Source: an uncultured Spirochaetales bacterium
GTDB lineage: Bacteria > Spirochaetota > Spirochaetia > Sphaerochaetales > Sphaerochaetaceae
Assembly (NCBI GenBank): GCA_949299185.1
Contig: CASFZR010000040.1
Coordinates: 1-32,067, forward strand
Length of the DNA stretch: 32,067 nucleotides
Reading direction: 5' to 3'
Of this stretch, positions 25,408-32,067 are shown in pieces (position 1 is the first letter of the stretch; every line of letters starts with the position of its first letter). A program made the position numbers and the translations under genes. Under the pieces are notes generated by a model that had not been told where the DNA came from, did no database searches, and saw only the letters and a program-made list of their open reading frames with translations.

Positions 25408-25428
25408 GCGTTGCCCGTGTGGCAACGC
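25408..25428 (+). promoter_or_regulatory. Perfect hairpin at the 5' end of the ffh mRNA
   Basis: GCGTTGCC (25408-25415) and GGCAACGC (25421-25428) with a 5-base loop, beginning where transcription should start. There is no T run, so it is not a terminator. It may stabilise the leader or limit translation. The ffh ATG at 25437 follows after 8 bases without a usable ribosome binding site. Confidence 0.65.
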
Positions 25429-25436
25429 CGTAGGAT

Positions 25437-26771
25437 ATGTTTGAGAGTATAACGTCGAAATTCAGCGGAGTGATGAGAACCCTCTCGGGTAAGGGTAAGA
25501 TTACCGAGAAGAACGTGCGCGATGCGGTCGAGGAGATCAAGGAGGCGCTTCTTGATGCCGATGTGAACCTGCGCGTCGTTCGCCGTTTCGTCAACGCGAC
25601 CCTTGATGAGGCCCTTGGAGAGAAGGTCCTCAACTCCGTCAACCCTGGCCAGCAGTTCACTAAGATCGTATATGACAGGATGGTATCCCTCCTTGGTGGA
25701 GAGGAGTCGACCGCGCTTCATCTGAAGGGCAAGGACACGACCTCCGTCATACTACTGATGGGCCTTCAGGGTTCAGGTAAGACGACTGCGGCGCATAAGC
25801 TTGCCCATCTGATGAGGAAGGATGGACGCTCCGTGATGCTCGTGGCGGCGGATCTCGTGAGGCCGGCTGCTATCACCCAGCTCCAGGTCCTCGGAGAGAA
25901 GGCCGGCGTGCCTGTCTTCACCATCCCCGGCGAGAAGGATCCGGTGAAGGTCGTCGAGGCCGCCATATCCAAGGCAAGGCACGACCTGATCAATACCGTG
26001 ATCATAGATACCTCCGGGCGTATGCACCTCGATCAGGCGCTGATGGATGAGATAAGCCGTGTCGCGGCAGCTGCACGTCCGGATGAGACACTGTTCGTTG
26101 CCGATGCGATGACCGGCCAGAGCGCCGTGGATATCGCAAAGGAGTTCGAGGAGAAGGTCGGTATCTCCGGCGTGATACTCACCAAGTTCGATTCCGATAC
26201 CCGTGGCGGTGCCGCGCTCTCCTTGCGGGCAGTGGTGGGCAAGCCTATCAAGTTCATCGGAACGGGTGAGAAGATGGAGGACCTTGAGGCCTTCCATCCA
26301 GAGCGTATCGCTTCCCGTATCCTCGGCATGGGCGATGTCGTGTCCCTCGTAGAGAAGGCCCAGGAGCAGTATGATGCCGCTGAGGCTGAGAAGCTGCAGA
26401 GGAAGATGGAGAAGAACACCTTTGACCTGCAGGACTATCTGGACCAGCTGGAGAAGGTGGACAACATGGGCTCGATCGATAAGCTGATCGATATGATTCC
26501 CGGAGCGAGCGGGAAGATCAGCGAGGATGATATCGATCTTGAGGAGATGAAGAGGGAGAAGGCGATCATAAAGAGCATGACACGCTTCGAGAGGGAGAAC
26601 TATAGGATCATAGGACCTTCGAGGCGCAAGAGGATCGCCAGCGGCTCCGGTACCTCGGTTGCCGAGGTGAACAGGCTTCTCAAGAAGTTCGAGAAGACGA
26701 AGCTGATGATGAAGAAGGTCATGACGAATAAGAAGATGCAGTCCGGCATACTGAAGATGCTTGGTATGTAG
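25437..26771 (+). CDS. ffh: Signal recognition particle protein Ffh (SRP54)
   Basis: 444 residues. Binds 4.5S RNA and signal sequences at the ribosome and hands them to FtsY. The N domain (helices, ~1-95) is followed by the GTPase: G1 GLQGSGKTT (109-117), DLVRPAA, G3 IDTSGRMHLD (~189-198), G4 TKFDSDTRGGAALSL (~249-263) and TGEKMEDLEAFHPERIASRI. The Met-rich M domain (~300-444) contains the RNA-binding SGSGTSVAEVNRLLKKFEK. Own promoter, leader hairpin. It leads an operon with ribosomal and tRNA-modifying genes, the usual bacterial ffh-rpsP order. Confidence 0.97.
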   Translation: MFESITSKFSGVMRTLSGKGKITEKNVRDAVEEIKEALLDADVNLRVVRRFVNATLDEALGEKVLNSVNPGQQFTKIVYDRMVSLLGGEESTALHLKGKDTTSVILLMGLQGSGKTTAAHKLAHLMRKDGRSVMLVAADLVRPAAITQLQVLGEKAGVPVFTIPGEKDPVKVVEAAISKARHDLINTVIIDTSGRMHLDQALMDEISRVAAAARPDETLFVADAMTGQSAVDIAKEFEEKVGISGVILTKFDSDTRGGAALSLRAVVGKPIKFIGTGEKMEDLEAFHPERIASRILGMGDVVSLVEKAQEQYDAAEAEKLQRKMEKNTFDLQDYLDQLEKVDNMGSIDKLIDMIPGASGKISEDDIDLEEMKREKAIIKSMTRFERENYRIIGPSRRKRIASGSGTSVAEVNRLLKKFEKTKLMMKKVMTNKKMQSGILKMLGM

Positions 26772-26793
26772 GCGACAAGATAAGGAGTAGAGC

Positions 26794-27054
26794 ATGAGTA
26801 CAGCAATGAGACTGAAGCGCTTTGGCACGAAGAAGAGACCTTACTACAGGATCGTGGTCCAGGACAGCAGGGTAGCTACGTCCTCCAAGACCATCGATGA
26901 GGTCGGCACCTATCGCCCGATCGAGGAGAAGGATCAGATCATCCTCAATGAGGAGAAGATCAAGAGCTGGATCTCCAAGGGCGTTGTGGTATCTCCGACG
27001 GTCAAGGATATCCTCAACTCACAGGGCATTACTCTGAGCCGCACCCAGGACTGA
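26794..27054 (+). CDS. rpsP: 30S ribosomal protein S16
   Basis: 86 residues with RLKRFGTKKRPYYRIVV and the YRPIEEKDQIILNEEKIKSW block that define bS16, an early assembly protein of the 30S subunit. AAGGAG lies 9 bp before the ATG. The gene lies 22 bp after ffh and 15 bp before khpA. Confidence 0.97.
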   Translation: MSTAMRLKRFGTKKRPYYRIVVQDSRVATSSKTIDEVGTYRPIEEKDQIILNEEKIKSWISKGVVVSPTVKDILNSQGITLSRTQD

Positions 27055-27069
27055 CGTCCGGAGGCTCTT

Positions 27070-27303
27070 ATGGAGAAGGAACTGGTAGAGTTTTTGGTCA
27101 AGAGCCTTGTCGATGAGCCAGATCAGGTCAGCGTGAACGTGATCGAGGGAGAGAAATCCACGATCCTTGAGCTTCGCGTCGCTGAGGGGGATATCGGCAA
27201 GGTGATCGGCAAGCAGGGCCGCATCGCGAAGGCGATCAGGACGATCCTGAGCGCAAGCGCGACTAAGGGCGGCAAGCGTGCCGTTCTGGAGATCCTCGAC
27301 TGA
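27070..27303 (+). CDS. khpA: KH-domain RNA-binding protein KhpA
   Basis: 77 residues, the usual size. A single KH fold with the RNA-gripping loop [16 protein letters not shown]. KhpA works with KhpB (Jag) on RNA in Gram-positives; in other phyla its role is less clear. It occupies its common place between rpsP and rimM. GGAGG at 27060-27064 precedes the ATG. Its stop shares a base with the rimM start. Confidence 0.93.
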   Translation: MEKELVEFLVKSLVDEPDQVSVNVIEGEKSTILELRVAEGDIGKVIGKQGRIAKAIRTILSASATKGGKRAVLEILD

Positions 27304-27806
27304 TGCAGCCCCTTCTCTCCGCAGCGACTGTCGGTTCAAGGCATGGGCTCGAGGGCTTCCTGAAGATCTATTCGCTCTCTGGCGAGTACGATCATCTGGA
27401 GAAGCTCGATGAGTGCGTGCTGAGGATGAAGGATGGCAGCGAGAAGAGGGTAAGGGTCTCTGACGTGCGCTGGAAAGGGGACCTCATGCTGATGAGGTTC
27501 CAGGGCTATGATACCCCAGAGAAGGCGAGGGCGCTTTCCGGATCCCTTCTGATGGTAAGGAGGGATCAGGCGGCCCCGCTTGAGGATGGAGAGCTTTACG
27601 TTGCCGACCTCTATGGTCTTACCGTTATCGCGGATGGACGTGAGGTAGGCAAGGTGGAAAGCACCTCGGAAGGGGCGCAGGCACTCTACCTGCATGTCAG
27701 GACGGAGGATGGGATCCGCCTCGTGCCTTATCTTCCTGTGTATATTGGGAAGGTCGACACGGAAGCGGAAACCATCGAGCTGCTGATGCCGGAGCTTCTG
27801 TCGTGA
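27303..27806 (+). CDS. rimM: Ribosome maturation factor RimM
   Basis: 167 residues. Two domains: an N-terminal barrel (~1-88) with VGSRHGLEGFLKIYSLSG, and a C-terminal PRC barrel (~95-165) with GELYVADLYGLTVIADG and the closing VDTEAETIELLMPELL. RimM helps fold the 30S head region around 16S helices 31/33b and binds S19. Starts on the khpA stop (TGATG). The trmD GTG overlaps its stop. Confidence 0.94.
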   Translation: MQPLLSAATVGSRHGLEGFLKIYSLSGEYDHLEKLDECVLRMKDGSEKRVRVSDVRWKGDLMLMRFQGYDTPEKARALSGSLLMVRRDQAAPLEDGELYVADLYGLTVIADGREVGKVESTSEGAQALYLHVRTEDGIRLVPYLPVYIGKVDTEAETIELLMPELLS

Positions 27807-28564
27807 GAATAACGGTATTGACGCTGTTCCCTGAGATGATAGAGCCGTTCTTCACCTCCTCGATAATGAAGAGGGCCGTGGAGAAGGGGATCATCAGCTA
27901 TCGCATCGTGGATATCAGGGAATATGCCGAAGGGGTGCATCGCAAGGCCGATGACATCCCCTATGGCGGTGGGGCCGGCATGGTCATGATGGCCGCTCCC
28001 GCCTGCCGCGCGATCGAGGACTCCGGGATGGCAGGACGCCGCATCGTCTTCCCGACACCGTCTGGAAGGCCGTTGACGGAGCGCTATGCCGAGGAGCTTG
28101 CCAAGGAAGAGGAACTCTGCTTCATCTGCGGCCATTATGAGGGGCTTGACCAGCGTGTCATCGACACCTATGTGACCGATGAGATATCGATAGGGGACTA
28201 CGTGCTTTCCTCTGGGGAGAGCGCGGCGGTAGTCATCATCGATGCGGTCTACCGCCTCGTTGATGGGGTCATAACCCCTGAGAGCCTGGAGGATGAGAGC
28301 TTCTCTTCAGGATTATTGGAATACCCTCAGTACACCCGTCCTGAGAGGTATTGCACGAAATCCGTGCCTAGTGTATTATTATCCGGTCATCACCGCCATA
28401 TTACCGAATGGAGGTGCGGCAAGAGGCTGGAGAAAACGATGCTCAACCGGCCGGATCTGCTCTCTGATGCCTCTCTCAGCATCGCGGAGCGAAGAACTTT
28501 ATTGAAGATACTGAATAAGGATGATAAGGGGACTTGTCAGAGATGGACATTATCAGAGCTATAG
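27803..28564 (+). CDS. trmD: tRNA (guanine-37-N1)-methyltransferase TrmD
   Basis: 253 residues from a GTG start at 27803 that overlaps the rimM stop (GTGA). The trefoil-knot SPOUT fold motifs are present: [39 protein letters not shown] and [13 protein letters not shown], plus the C-terminal tRNA-binding [19 protein letters not shown]. It methylates G37 in tRNAs with G36, which prevents frameshifting. The last ~22 bases overlap the start of rplS, so the tail [15 protein letters not shown] is partly shaped by the rplS ribosome binding site. Confidence 0.96.
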   Translation: MRITVLTLFPEMIEPFFTSSIMKRAVEKGIISYRIVDIREYAEGVHRKADDIPYGGGAGMVMMAAPACRAIEDSGMAGRRIVFPTPSGRPLTERYAEELAKEEELCFICGHYEGLDQRVIDTYVTDEISIGDYVLSSGESAAVVIIDAVYRLVDGVITPESLEDESFSSGLLEYPQYTRPERYCTKSVPSVLLSGHHRHITEWRCGKRLEKTMLNRPDLLSDASLSIAERRTLLKILNKDDKGTCQRWTLSEL

Positions 28565-28899
28565 AAGCTAAGCAGATCAAGGAGAATGCGGAGAACTTCA
28601 GCGTCGGTGATACCGTTCGCGTATCGTTTAAGATCGTCGAGGGAACGACGGAGAGGATCCAGGTATTCGAGGGCATCGTGATTGCCAAGAACAACACGGG
28701 TATCAGAAGGACCTTCGTGGTTAGGAAGATCAGCTACGGAGTAGGCGTGGAGAGGATCTTCCCGCTGCACTCACCCCGTATCGAGAAGATCGAGGTCGTG
28801 CGCCGTGGCCGCGTCAGGAGGGCAAAGCTCTATTACCTCCGCTCACGCGTCGGAAAGGCTGCGAAGGTGCCAGAGCTTATCACGAAGAAGAATGCCTGA
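28543..28899 (+). CDS. rplS: 50S ribosomal protein L19
   Basis: 118 residues from ATG 28543 ([19 protein letters not shown]). A TTG nine bases earlier is possible, but the ATG gives the normal L19 N-terminus and AAGGGGA (~28525-28531) is well spaced for it. The bL19 core reads [40 protein letters not shown] and [18 protein letters not shown]. It sits at the 30S/50S bridge. The start lies 22 bp inside trmD; this is the last gene of the operon, followed by a strong terminator. Confidence 0.96.
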   Translation: MDIIRAIEAKQIKENAENFSVGDTVRVSFKIVEGTTERIQVFEGIVIAKNNTGIRRTFVVRKISYGVGVERIFPLHSPRIEKIEVVRRGRVRRAKLYYLRSRVGKAAKVPELITKKNA

Positions 28900-28910
28900 G
28901 CATTCAGCGA

Positions 28911-28940
28911 GGCTCCACGGAGGTGGAGCCTTTCTTATTT
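28911..28940 (+). terminator. Rho-independent terminator of the ffh-rplS operon
   Basis: Perfect 8-bp stem GGCTCCAC (28911-28918) / GTGGAGCC (28923-28930) with a 4-base loop and TTTCTTATTT after it. Confidence 0.88.
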
Positions 28941-28950
28941 CCACGCGCTT

Positions 28951-28959
28951 TGCTAGAAT
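28951..28959 (+). promoter_or_regulatory. Extended -10 promoter of the zinc protein/coaD pair
   Basis: TGCTAGAAT (TG-n-TAGAAT) at 28951-28959, ending 6 bp before the ATG at 28966. The -35 (TTTCTT, 28931-28936) lies in the terminator tail. Initiation at or beside the ATG would give a leaderless mRNA. Confidence 0.5.
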
Positions 28960-28965
28960 CAAGCC

Positions 28966-29415
28966 ATGAAGAAGTCAGGCAGGAAGCCCCGTCAGGGCGA
29001 GAGGAACAGGGGAAGACGGAAGAAGAAAGAGGCTATATCCGGATTCTCCACGCTTAATCAGGTCGCTGGTGTATCCAGGCCGAAGCCCCATCACTCATCG
29101 CTTCCGGTCGAAGAGCCGAAGCGTGTCAATGAGCCCCATGTAACATGCCAGTACTGCGGTACTGAGATAGATGGCATAGCCTCCGCGCTTTCAACCCCGG
29201 AGGGAGGATTCGCCCATTTCGACTGCGTGCTTGAGCGCATCAGGGAGAGCGAGCATCTCCAGGAAGGGGAGACGGTCTCCTACATAGGTTCTGGCTCATT
29301 CGGCGTCATCGGCCGCGATGAGGCAGGAAAGCCTGTCATCCTCCGCCGCGTTGCCTTTGAGAGTCCTGAGCGCTTCAGGGGAATGAAGGAGTATGTCGAG
29401 GAGCAGAAGGCATGA
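28966..29415 (+). CDS. Basic protein with a putative zinc-binding Cys/His site
   Basis: 149 residues. The first 22 are strongly basic (MKKSGRKPRQGERNRGRRKK), suggesting nucleic-acid contact. A putative zinc site follows: C61-x2-C64 in CQYCGTEID and H84-x2-C87 in FAHFDCVLERI. The C-terminal part is a small beta unit (TVSYIGSGSFGVIGRDEAG) and a helix ending MKEYVEEQKA. I do not recognise a named family; similar small proteins may exist next to coaD in related spirochaetes. The stop overlaps the coaD start (ATGA, 29412-29415), so the two are translated together. Confidence 0.75.
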   Translation: MKKSGRKPRQGERNRGRRKKKEAISGFSTLNQVAGVSRPKPHHSSLPVEEPKRVNEPHVTCQYCGTEIDGIASALSTPEGGFAHFDCVLERIRESEHLQEGETVSYIGSGSFGVIGRDEAGKPVILRRVAFESPERFRGMKEYVEEQKA

Positions 29416-29906
29416 AGAGAGCGATGTTCCCCGGTACGTTCGATCCTCCCACGATGGGCCATATAAACATCATAGAGCGCTCTGCGTCGCTCTTCGATGA
29501 GCTGTACGTGGTCATTGCCGATAACATCGCGAAGAAGTGCCTATTCACTCCTGAGGAGCGGAAGGCAATGATCGAGGAATCGCTACCGGATATTCCGAAC
29601 ATGCATGTCGTGATCCATCAGGGACTTACCGTGGATTATGCCAGGGAGAACTCCATCGACGTGATGATCCGCGGCGTCAGGGCCATGGCTGACTTCTCCT
29701 ATGAGTTCGAGCTTGCCATGACGAACAAGATGCTCTGTCCTGAGGTAGAGGTCCTATTCATCCCGACCGATCCCCGGTATTTCATCATCCGTTCATCACA
29801 GATCAAGGAGATGGCGGCGTTCGGAGCCGATTTCTCTCCCATGGTACCGGAGCCGGTGCGTACAAGGCTCAAGGAGAAGATGAAGGATAAATCCTTGCGT
29901 CCGTAG
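29412..29906 (+). CDS. coaD: Phosphopantetheine adenylyltransferase CoaD
   Basis: 164 residues, normal length. Makes dephospho-CoA from 4'-phosphopantetheine and ATP, the fourth step of CoA synthesis. The nucleotidyltransferase motif is FPGTFDPPTMGHINII (TxGH, residues 14-17). Further landmarks are IRGVRAMADFSYEFELAMTN and the late FIIRSSQIKEMAAFGAD (the ISSTxVRE-like loop). Together with coaX in this window, it supplies two of the CoA steps. The gene is followed after 23 bp by the 23-bp repeat array. Confidence 0.96.
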   Translation: MKRAMFPGTFDPPTMGHINIIERSASLFDELYVVIADNIAKKCLFTPEERKAMIEESLPDIPNMHVVIHQGLTVDYARENSIDVMIRGVRAMADFSYEFELAMTNKMLCPEVEVLFIPTDPRYFIIRSSQIKEMAAFGADFSPMVPEPVRTRLKEKMKDKSLRP

Positions 29907-29929
29907 GAATCCATCAAGTACAGATCAGA

Positions 29930-30130
29930 AAATCCTATCGGTTCTGGCTGGGAAATCCTGTCGGTTCTGACTGAGAAATCCTGTCGGTTCTGACTGAGAA
30001 ATCCTGTCGGTTCTGACTGAGAAATCCTGTCGGTTCTGACTGAGAAATCCTGTCGGTTCTGACTGGGAAATCTTGTCGGTTCTGACTGGAAAATCTTGTC
30101 GGTTCTAACTGGAAAATCTTGTCGGTTCTG
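29930..30130 (+). repeat. Array of ~8.7 tandem 23-bp repeats
   Basis: Unit AAATCCTGTCGGTTCTGACT plus GAG, 23 bp, in direct tandem with no spacers. Copies begin at 29930, 29953, 29976, 29999, 30022, 30045, 30068, 30091 and a partial one at 30114. Four inner copies (29953-30044) are identical; the outer ones carry point changes (CTATCGG in the first, CTTGTCGG in the last three). 23 is not a multiple of 3, so it is not coding. The last copy supplies the likely -35 (TTGTCG) of the ATPase gene. Confidence 0.93.
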
Positions 30131-30147
30131 ATTATATATGCTAATCT
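30119..30147 (+). promoter_or_regulatory. Promoter of the DUF4143 ATPase, partly within the last repeat
   Basis: TTGTCG at 30119-30124, 17-bp spacer, TAATCT at 30142-30147; the ATG is at 30154, only 6 bp after the -10. TATATA/TATGCT in the spacer are alternatives. Confidence 0.45.
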
Positions 30148-30153
30148 TCTCCC

Positions 30154-31425
30154 ATGGAGAAATACCTACCTCGACTTATAGATAACAAGCTTGATCTATG
30201 GCTTAGGACGTTCGGTGCTGTTTCACTCGTAGGCCCTAAATGGGTAGGAAAGACCATGACTTGTGAACAGCGAGCGAAGAGTTCATTCTATTTCTCCAGA
30301 CGTCCGGGAGAAGCTGATCCTCTTGAACTCGCAAGGCTTGATTCATCCTATGTGTTTTCTGGAGATAACCCTCGTCTTATAGATGAATGGCAAGTAATGC
30401 CTGAGATATGGGATATGGTTCGCAGTGATGTTGATGCAAGACGTGGAGAGAAGGGCCTGTATCTGCTGACAGGGTCATCTGTTCCTCCCAGTAAGAAGAA
30501 AAATGATAAAAGTAAGCAGCATCACAGTGGAGCCGGAAGGATAGGGACACTGAGGATGTCAACGATGTCTCTCTTTGAAACAGGCGATTCCTCAGGAGAG
30601 GTATCCTTGTCTTCCTTATTCGATGGCGAGAATGTAAAAGGACATCTGAAGAATATATCGCTGAATGAGATAATACATTTCATCATCCGAGGAGGATGGC
30701 CTGGTAACTTGGATGCAGAGGATTCATCCATTATTCCAAGGGAATATATAAGTACGGTTTGCTCCACGGAACTTGATAAGCTTGATATACCTAGGATGGA
30801 TAGGGATAAGTTCCGCAGGCTGATGCTCTCGCTGGCAAGGAATGAGAGTACCGTATGCTCTGTATCAACGCTCGCATCAGATTCCGGTAGCAATGGGAAA
30901 AGACTGGATGATGAGACCGTATCATCATATCTGGAGATCCTAGATGATCTCTATCTCTTATCAGATCAGGAAGCCTTCTCTCCGGAATTCCGTTCTCGAG
31001 CAAGATTGAAGATAGGTAAGAAAAGGCATTTTGCAGACCCGTCTCTACCAGCCGCGATCATCGGGGCAAACGAGAAGAATCTCCTGAATGATCTGCGGTA
31101 TCTTGGTTTCCTCTTTGAAAGCCTTGTCGTTCACGATCTCAGGGTTTATATGGAATCCCTTGGGGGTAATCTGTTTCATTATCAGGATTATGATAATGAT
31201 GAAGCAGATGCAGTTGCTGTACTTGATGATGGCAGATATGGACTTATGGAAATCAAGCTGGGATATGAGAATGTAGCGGATCAGGCAGCAAGGAATCTTG
31301 TGAGGATCGCTGACAAGATGGAAAGGAAGCCCTCTTTCCTAGCTGTCGTGTCAGGCATGGCGATTGCTCCTCTGAAACGGCCGGATGGGGTGTATATCAT
31401 TCCTGTGACATCATTGAGGCCATGA
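30154..31425 (+). CDS. AAA_14/DUF4143 P-loop ATPase
   Basis: 423 residues. The AAA_14 domain carries Walker A GPKWVGKT (27-34), Walker B PRLIDEWQ (D77, E78) and a sensor-like YLLTGSSVPP (~103-112). DUF4143 fills ~195-375 (GGWPGNL, EILDDLYLLSDQEAF, LGFLFESLVVHDLRVYMESL) and the end, HYQDYDNDEADAVAVLDDGRYGLMEIKLG, resembles a PD-(D/E)xK nuclease-like core (D, then E-x-K). A Lys/His-rich insert (PSKKKNDKSKQHHSGAGRIG) is present. These ATPases are widespread in gut bacteria, often as variable accessory genes; their job is unknown. The gene is AT-rich compared with coaD and no ribosome binding site precedes the ATG, which may be leaderless. The upstream repeats are described separately. Confidence 0.88.
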   Translation: MEKYLPRLIDNKLDLWLRTFGAVSLVGPKWVGKTMTCEQRAKSSFYFSRRPGEADPLELARLDSSYVFSGDNPRLIDEWQVMPEIWDMVRSDVDARRGEKGLYLLTGSSVPPSKKKNDKSKQHHSGAGRIGTLRMSTMSLFETGDSSGEVSLSSLFDGENVKGHLKNISLNEIIHFIIRGGWPGNLDAEDSSIIPREYISTVCSTELDKLDIPRMDRDKFRRLMLSLARNESTVCSVSTLASDSGSNGKRLDDETVSSYLEILDDLYLLSDQEAFSPEFRSRARLKIGKKRHFADPSLPAAIIGANEKNLLNDLRYLGFLFESLVVHDLRVYMESLGGNLFHYQDYDNDEADAVAVLDDGRYGLMEIKLGYENVADQAARNLVRIADKMERKPSFLAVVSGMAIAPLKRPDGVYIIPVTSLRP

Positions 31426-31562
31426 CAGTACGGAGCCTCACTCAGCCTATGACGACTTAGCCTGACTATGTTGATAATCAATTGTTATCTTCTTTATTCC
31501 TTTCAATAGAAAAAGTTGCATATCAGTTGATTATTTTACCCCGTTTTTCTTCTGATATTCGA

Positions 31563-31591
31563 TTGACACAAATCGAAGTTTCATGTTTAAT
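31563..31591 (+). promoter_or_regulatory. Promoter of tRNA-Tyr
   Basis: Consensus TTGACA at 31563-31568, 17-bp spacer, TTTAAT at 31586-31591, 15 bp before the tRNA. Confidence 0.72.
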
Positions 31592-31606
31592 ACCATTGTT
31601 CTTAAC

Positions 31607-31691
31607 GGAGAGGTTCCCGAGCGGTCAAAGGGGGCAGACTGTAAATCTGTTGGCTTAGCCTTCGAAGGTCCGAATCCTTCTCTCTCCACCA
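31607..31691 (+). tRNA. tRNA-Tyr (anticodon GTA), CCA encoded
   Basis: Type II tRNA. Acceptor GGAGAGG (31607-31613) pairs with TCTCTCC (31681-31687), discriminator A, then encoded CCA (31689-31691). Anticodon stem GCAGA/TCTGT encloses CTGTAAA, giving GUA. A long variable arm (TTGGCTTAGCCTTC) is present. The other four tRNAs in the window lack encoded CCA. Confidence 0.93.
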
Positions 31692-31693
31692 AG

Positions 31694-31727
31694 AAGCCAT
31701 ATGCTGGAGACGGTGTATGGCTTTTTT
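31694..31727 (+). terminator. Rho-independent terminator after tRNA-Tyr
   Basis: AAGCCATA (31694-31701) pairs with TATGGCTT (31716-31723) around a 14-base loop; seven T run across 31722-31728. Confidence 0.78.
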
Positions 31728-31746
31728 CTTATCCGCAGATATCACT

Positions 31747-31797
31747 AAAAGTCAGATTTCATGAAATTCAACATTACAAAAGTCATATTTCATGAAA
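31747..31797 (+). repeat. Two 20-bp repeats containing the palindrome TTTCATGAAA
   Basis: AAAAGTCAGATTTCATGAAA at 31747-31766 and AAAAGTCATATTTCATGAAA at 31778-31797: one mismatch, 31-bp period (three helical turns). Each ends in a perfect 10-bp palindrome. They sit just before a decayed gene. Confidence 0.8.
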
Positions 31798-31813
31798 AAT
31801 GGCGTGTTGCCTC

Positions 31814-32015
31814 ATGAACCCCTTTGAGGTCTATATCGCAATCGGTCTGAGGGCACTGAAGGAGGAAGGGCTTTTGCGGCGATGACTACGCCCAAGAGAC
31901 CGAGGATGGGATCGAGATCGTCCCATGGCGCCAGTTCCTGGATGAGCTATGGGACGGGAAGATAATCTGGCTCTATACAGAAAGGTGTGGGGAGACCATC
32001 AAGCATAATCAATAG
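31814..32015 (+). pseudogene. Frameshifted gene relic downstream of the palindromic repeats
   Basis: ATG at 31814 opens MNPFEVYIAIGLRALKEEGL and stops at TGA 31883-31885. One frame over, from 31878, the sequence reads GDDYAQETEDGIEIVPWRQF and continues with LDELWDGKIIWLYTERC to TAG at 32013-32015. Joined, the two make a ~65-residue protein end. The late DGIEIVPWRQFLDELW resembles the C-terminal tails of P-loop ATPases of accessory loci, but this is too short to be sure. The remaining ~50 bp to the window edge show nothing. Confidence 0.45.
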
Positions 32016-32067
32016 CGGATAGAGACAGGAAAGGGTTTCATCCTGTAATGTTTATCTACCAAACCAA

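Noticed and set aside
25773..26828. Long minus-strand ORF (351 codons) opposite ffh
   Set aside because: His/Leu-rich translation without any motif; it mirrors the codon pattern of ffh, which is certain.
29412..29906. coaD motif TMGH as a degenerate, inactive site
   Set aside because: The first residue of this motif is commonly Thr in CoaD (TxGH), so the site is normal.
29930..30130. Tandem repeats as a CRISPR array
   Set aside because: Units are directly adjacent with no spacers between them, and no cas gene is present.

Overview
The window looks like a chromosome segment of a host-associated spirochaete, probably Sphaerochaetales or Treponematales. The evidence is a diderm envelope (TolC/HlyD/RND efflux genes, a probable outer-membrane protein), lipoproteins with loose spirochaete-style lipoboxes, a small PUR-domain nucleic-acid-binding protein of the Borrelia BpuR type, a short SMC (943 codons) without an obvious hinge, and the block smc-ffh-rpsP-khpA-rimM-trmD-rplS. 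The assignment rests on gene content read by eye, not on a search. The first ~1.98 kb reads instead like Firmicutes (Lachnospiraceae-type) DNA and is fused in frame to the rest, so a chimeric join or recent insertion is likely.

Layout. 1-1980: transposase tail, a strong sigma-70-type promoter and the N-terminal two thirds of a YesN-type response regulator. ~1981-6059: the tail of an unknown protein, then a tightly packed surface operon (758-residue FN3 lipoprotein, 203-residue acidic-tailed lipoprotein, 191-residue exported protein). 6081-6300: relic of a leucine-rich-repeat gene. 6311-7028: Phd/PIN toxin-antitoxin pair with a twin operator. 7135-8898: tRNA-Thr, a small gene coupled to tsaD, tRNA-Gln, tRNA-Glu. 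8904-9851: Panacea (SocA/DUF4065) antitoxin with a PemK/MazF-like toxin. 9908-13579: YjcQ-like protein, exported protein, YbiT-type ABC-F ATPase, coaX. 13580-15939 (minus): M29 aminopeptidase homologue that has lost metal ligands, a lipoprotein, tRNA-Gly. 16013-21428 (minus): TolC-HlyD-RND efflux operon whose pump gene is broken by an apparent deletion plus frameshift. 21525-28930: PUR protein, rnhB, smc, ffh and the ribosome/tRNA maturation operon. 28951-29906: zinc-binding-like protein and coaD. 29930-31425: 8.7 copies of a 23-bp tandem repeat leading into an AAA_14/DUF4143 ATPase. 31563-32015: tRNA-Tyr, a two-copy palindromic repeat and a frameshifted gene relic.

How it fits together. Housekeeping blocks (translation: tsaD, five tRNAs, rpsP, khpA, rimM, trmD, rplS; protein targeting: ffh; chromosome maintenance: smc, rnhB; coenzyme A: coaX and coaD) are interleaved with accessory cassettes that tend to sit next to tRNA genes or at operon ends (two toxin-antitoxin pairs, LRR relic, repeat-plus-ATPase). 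The least explained items are the repeat-plus-ATPase locus with its possible decayed counterpart about 400 bp downstream, the M29 homologue without its metal site, the hinge-poor SMC, and the small protein translationally coupled to tsaD.
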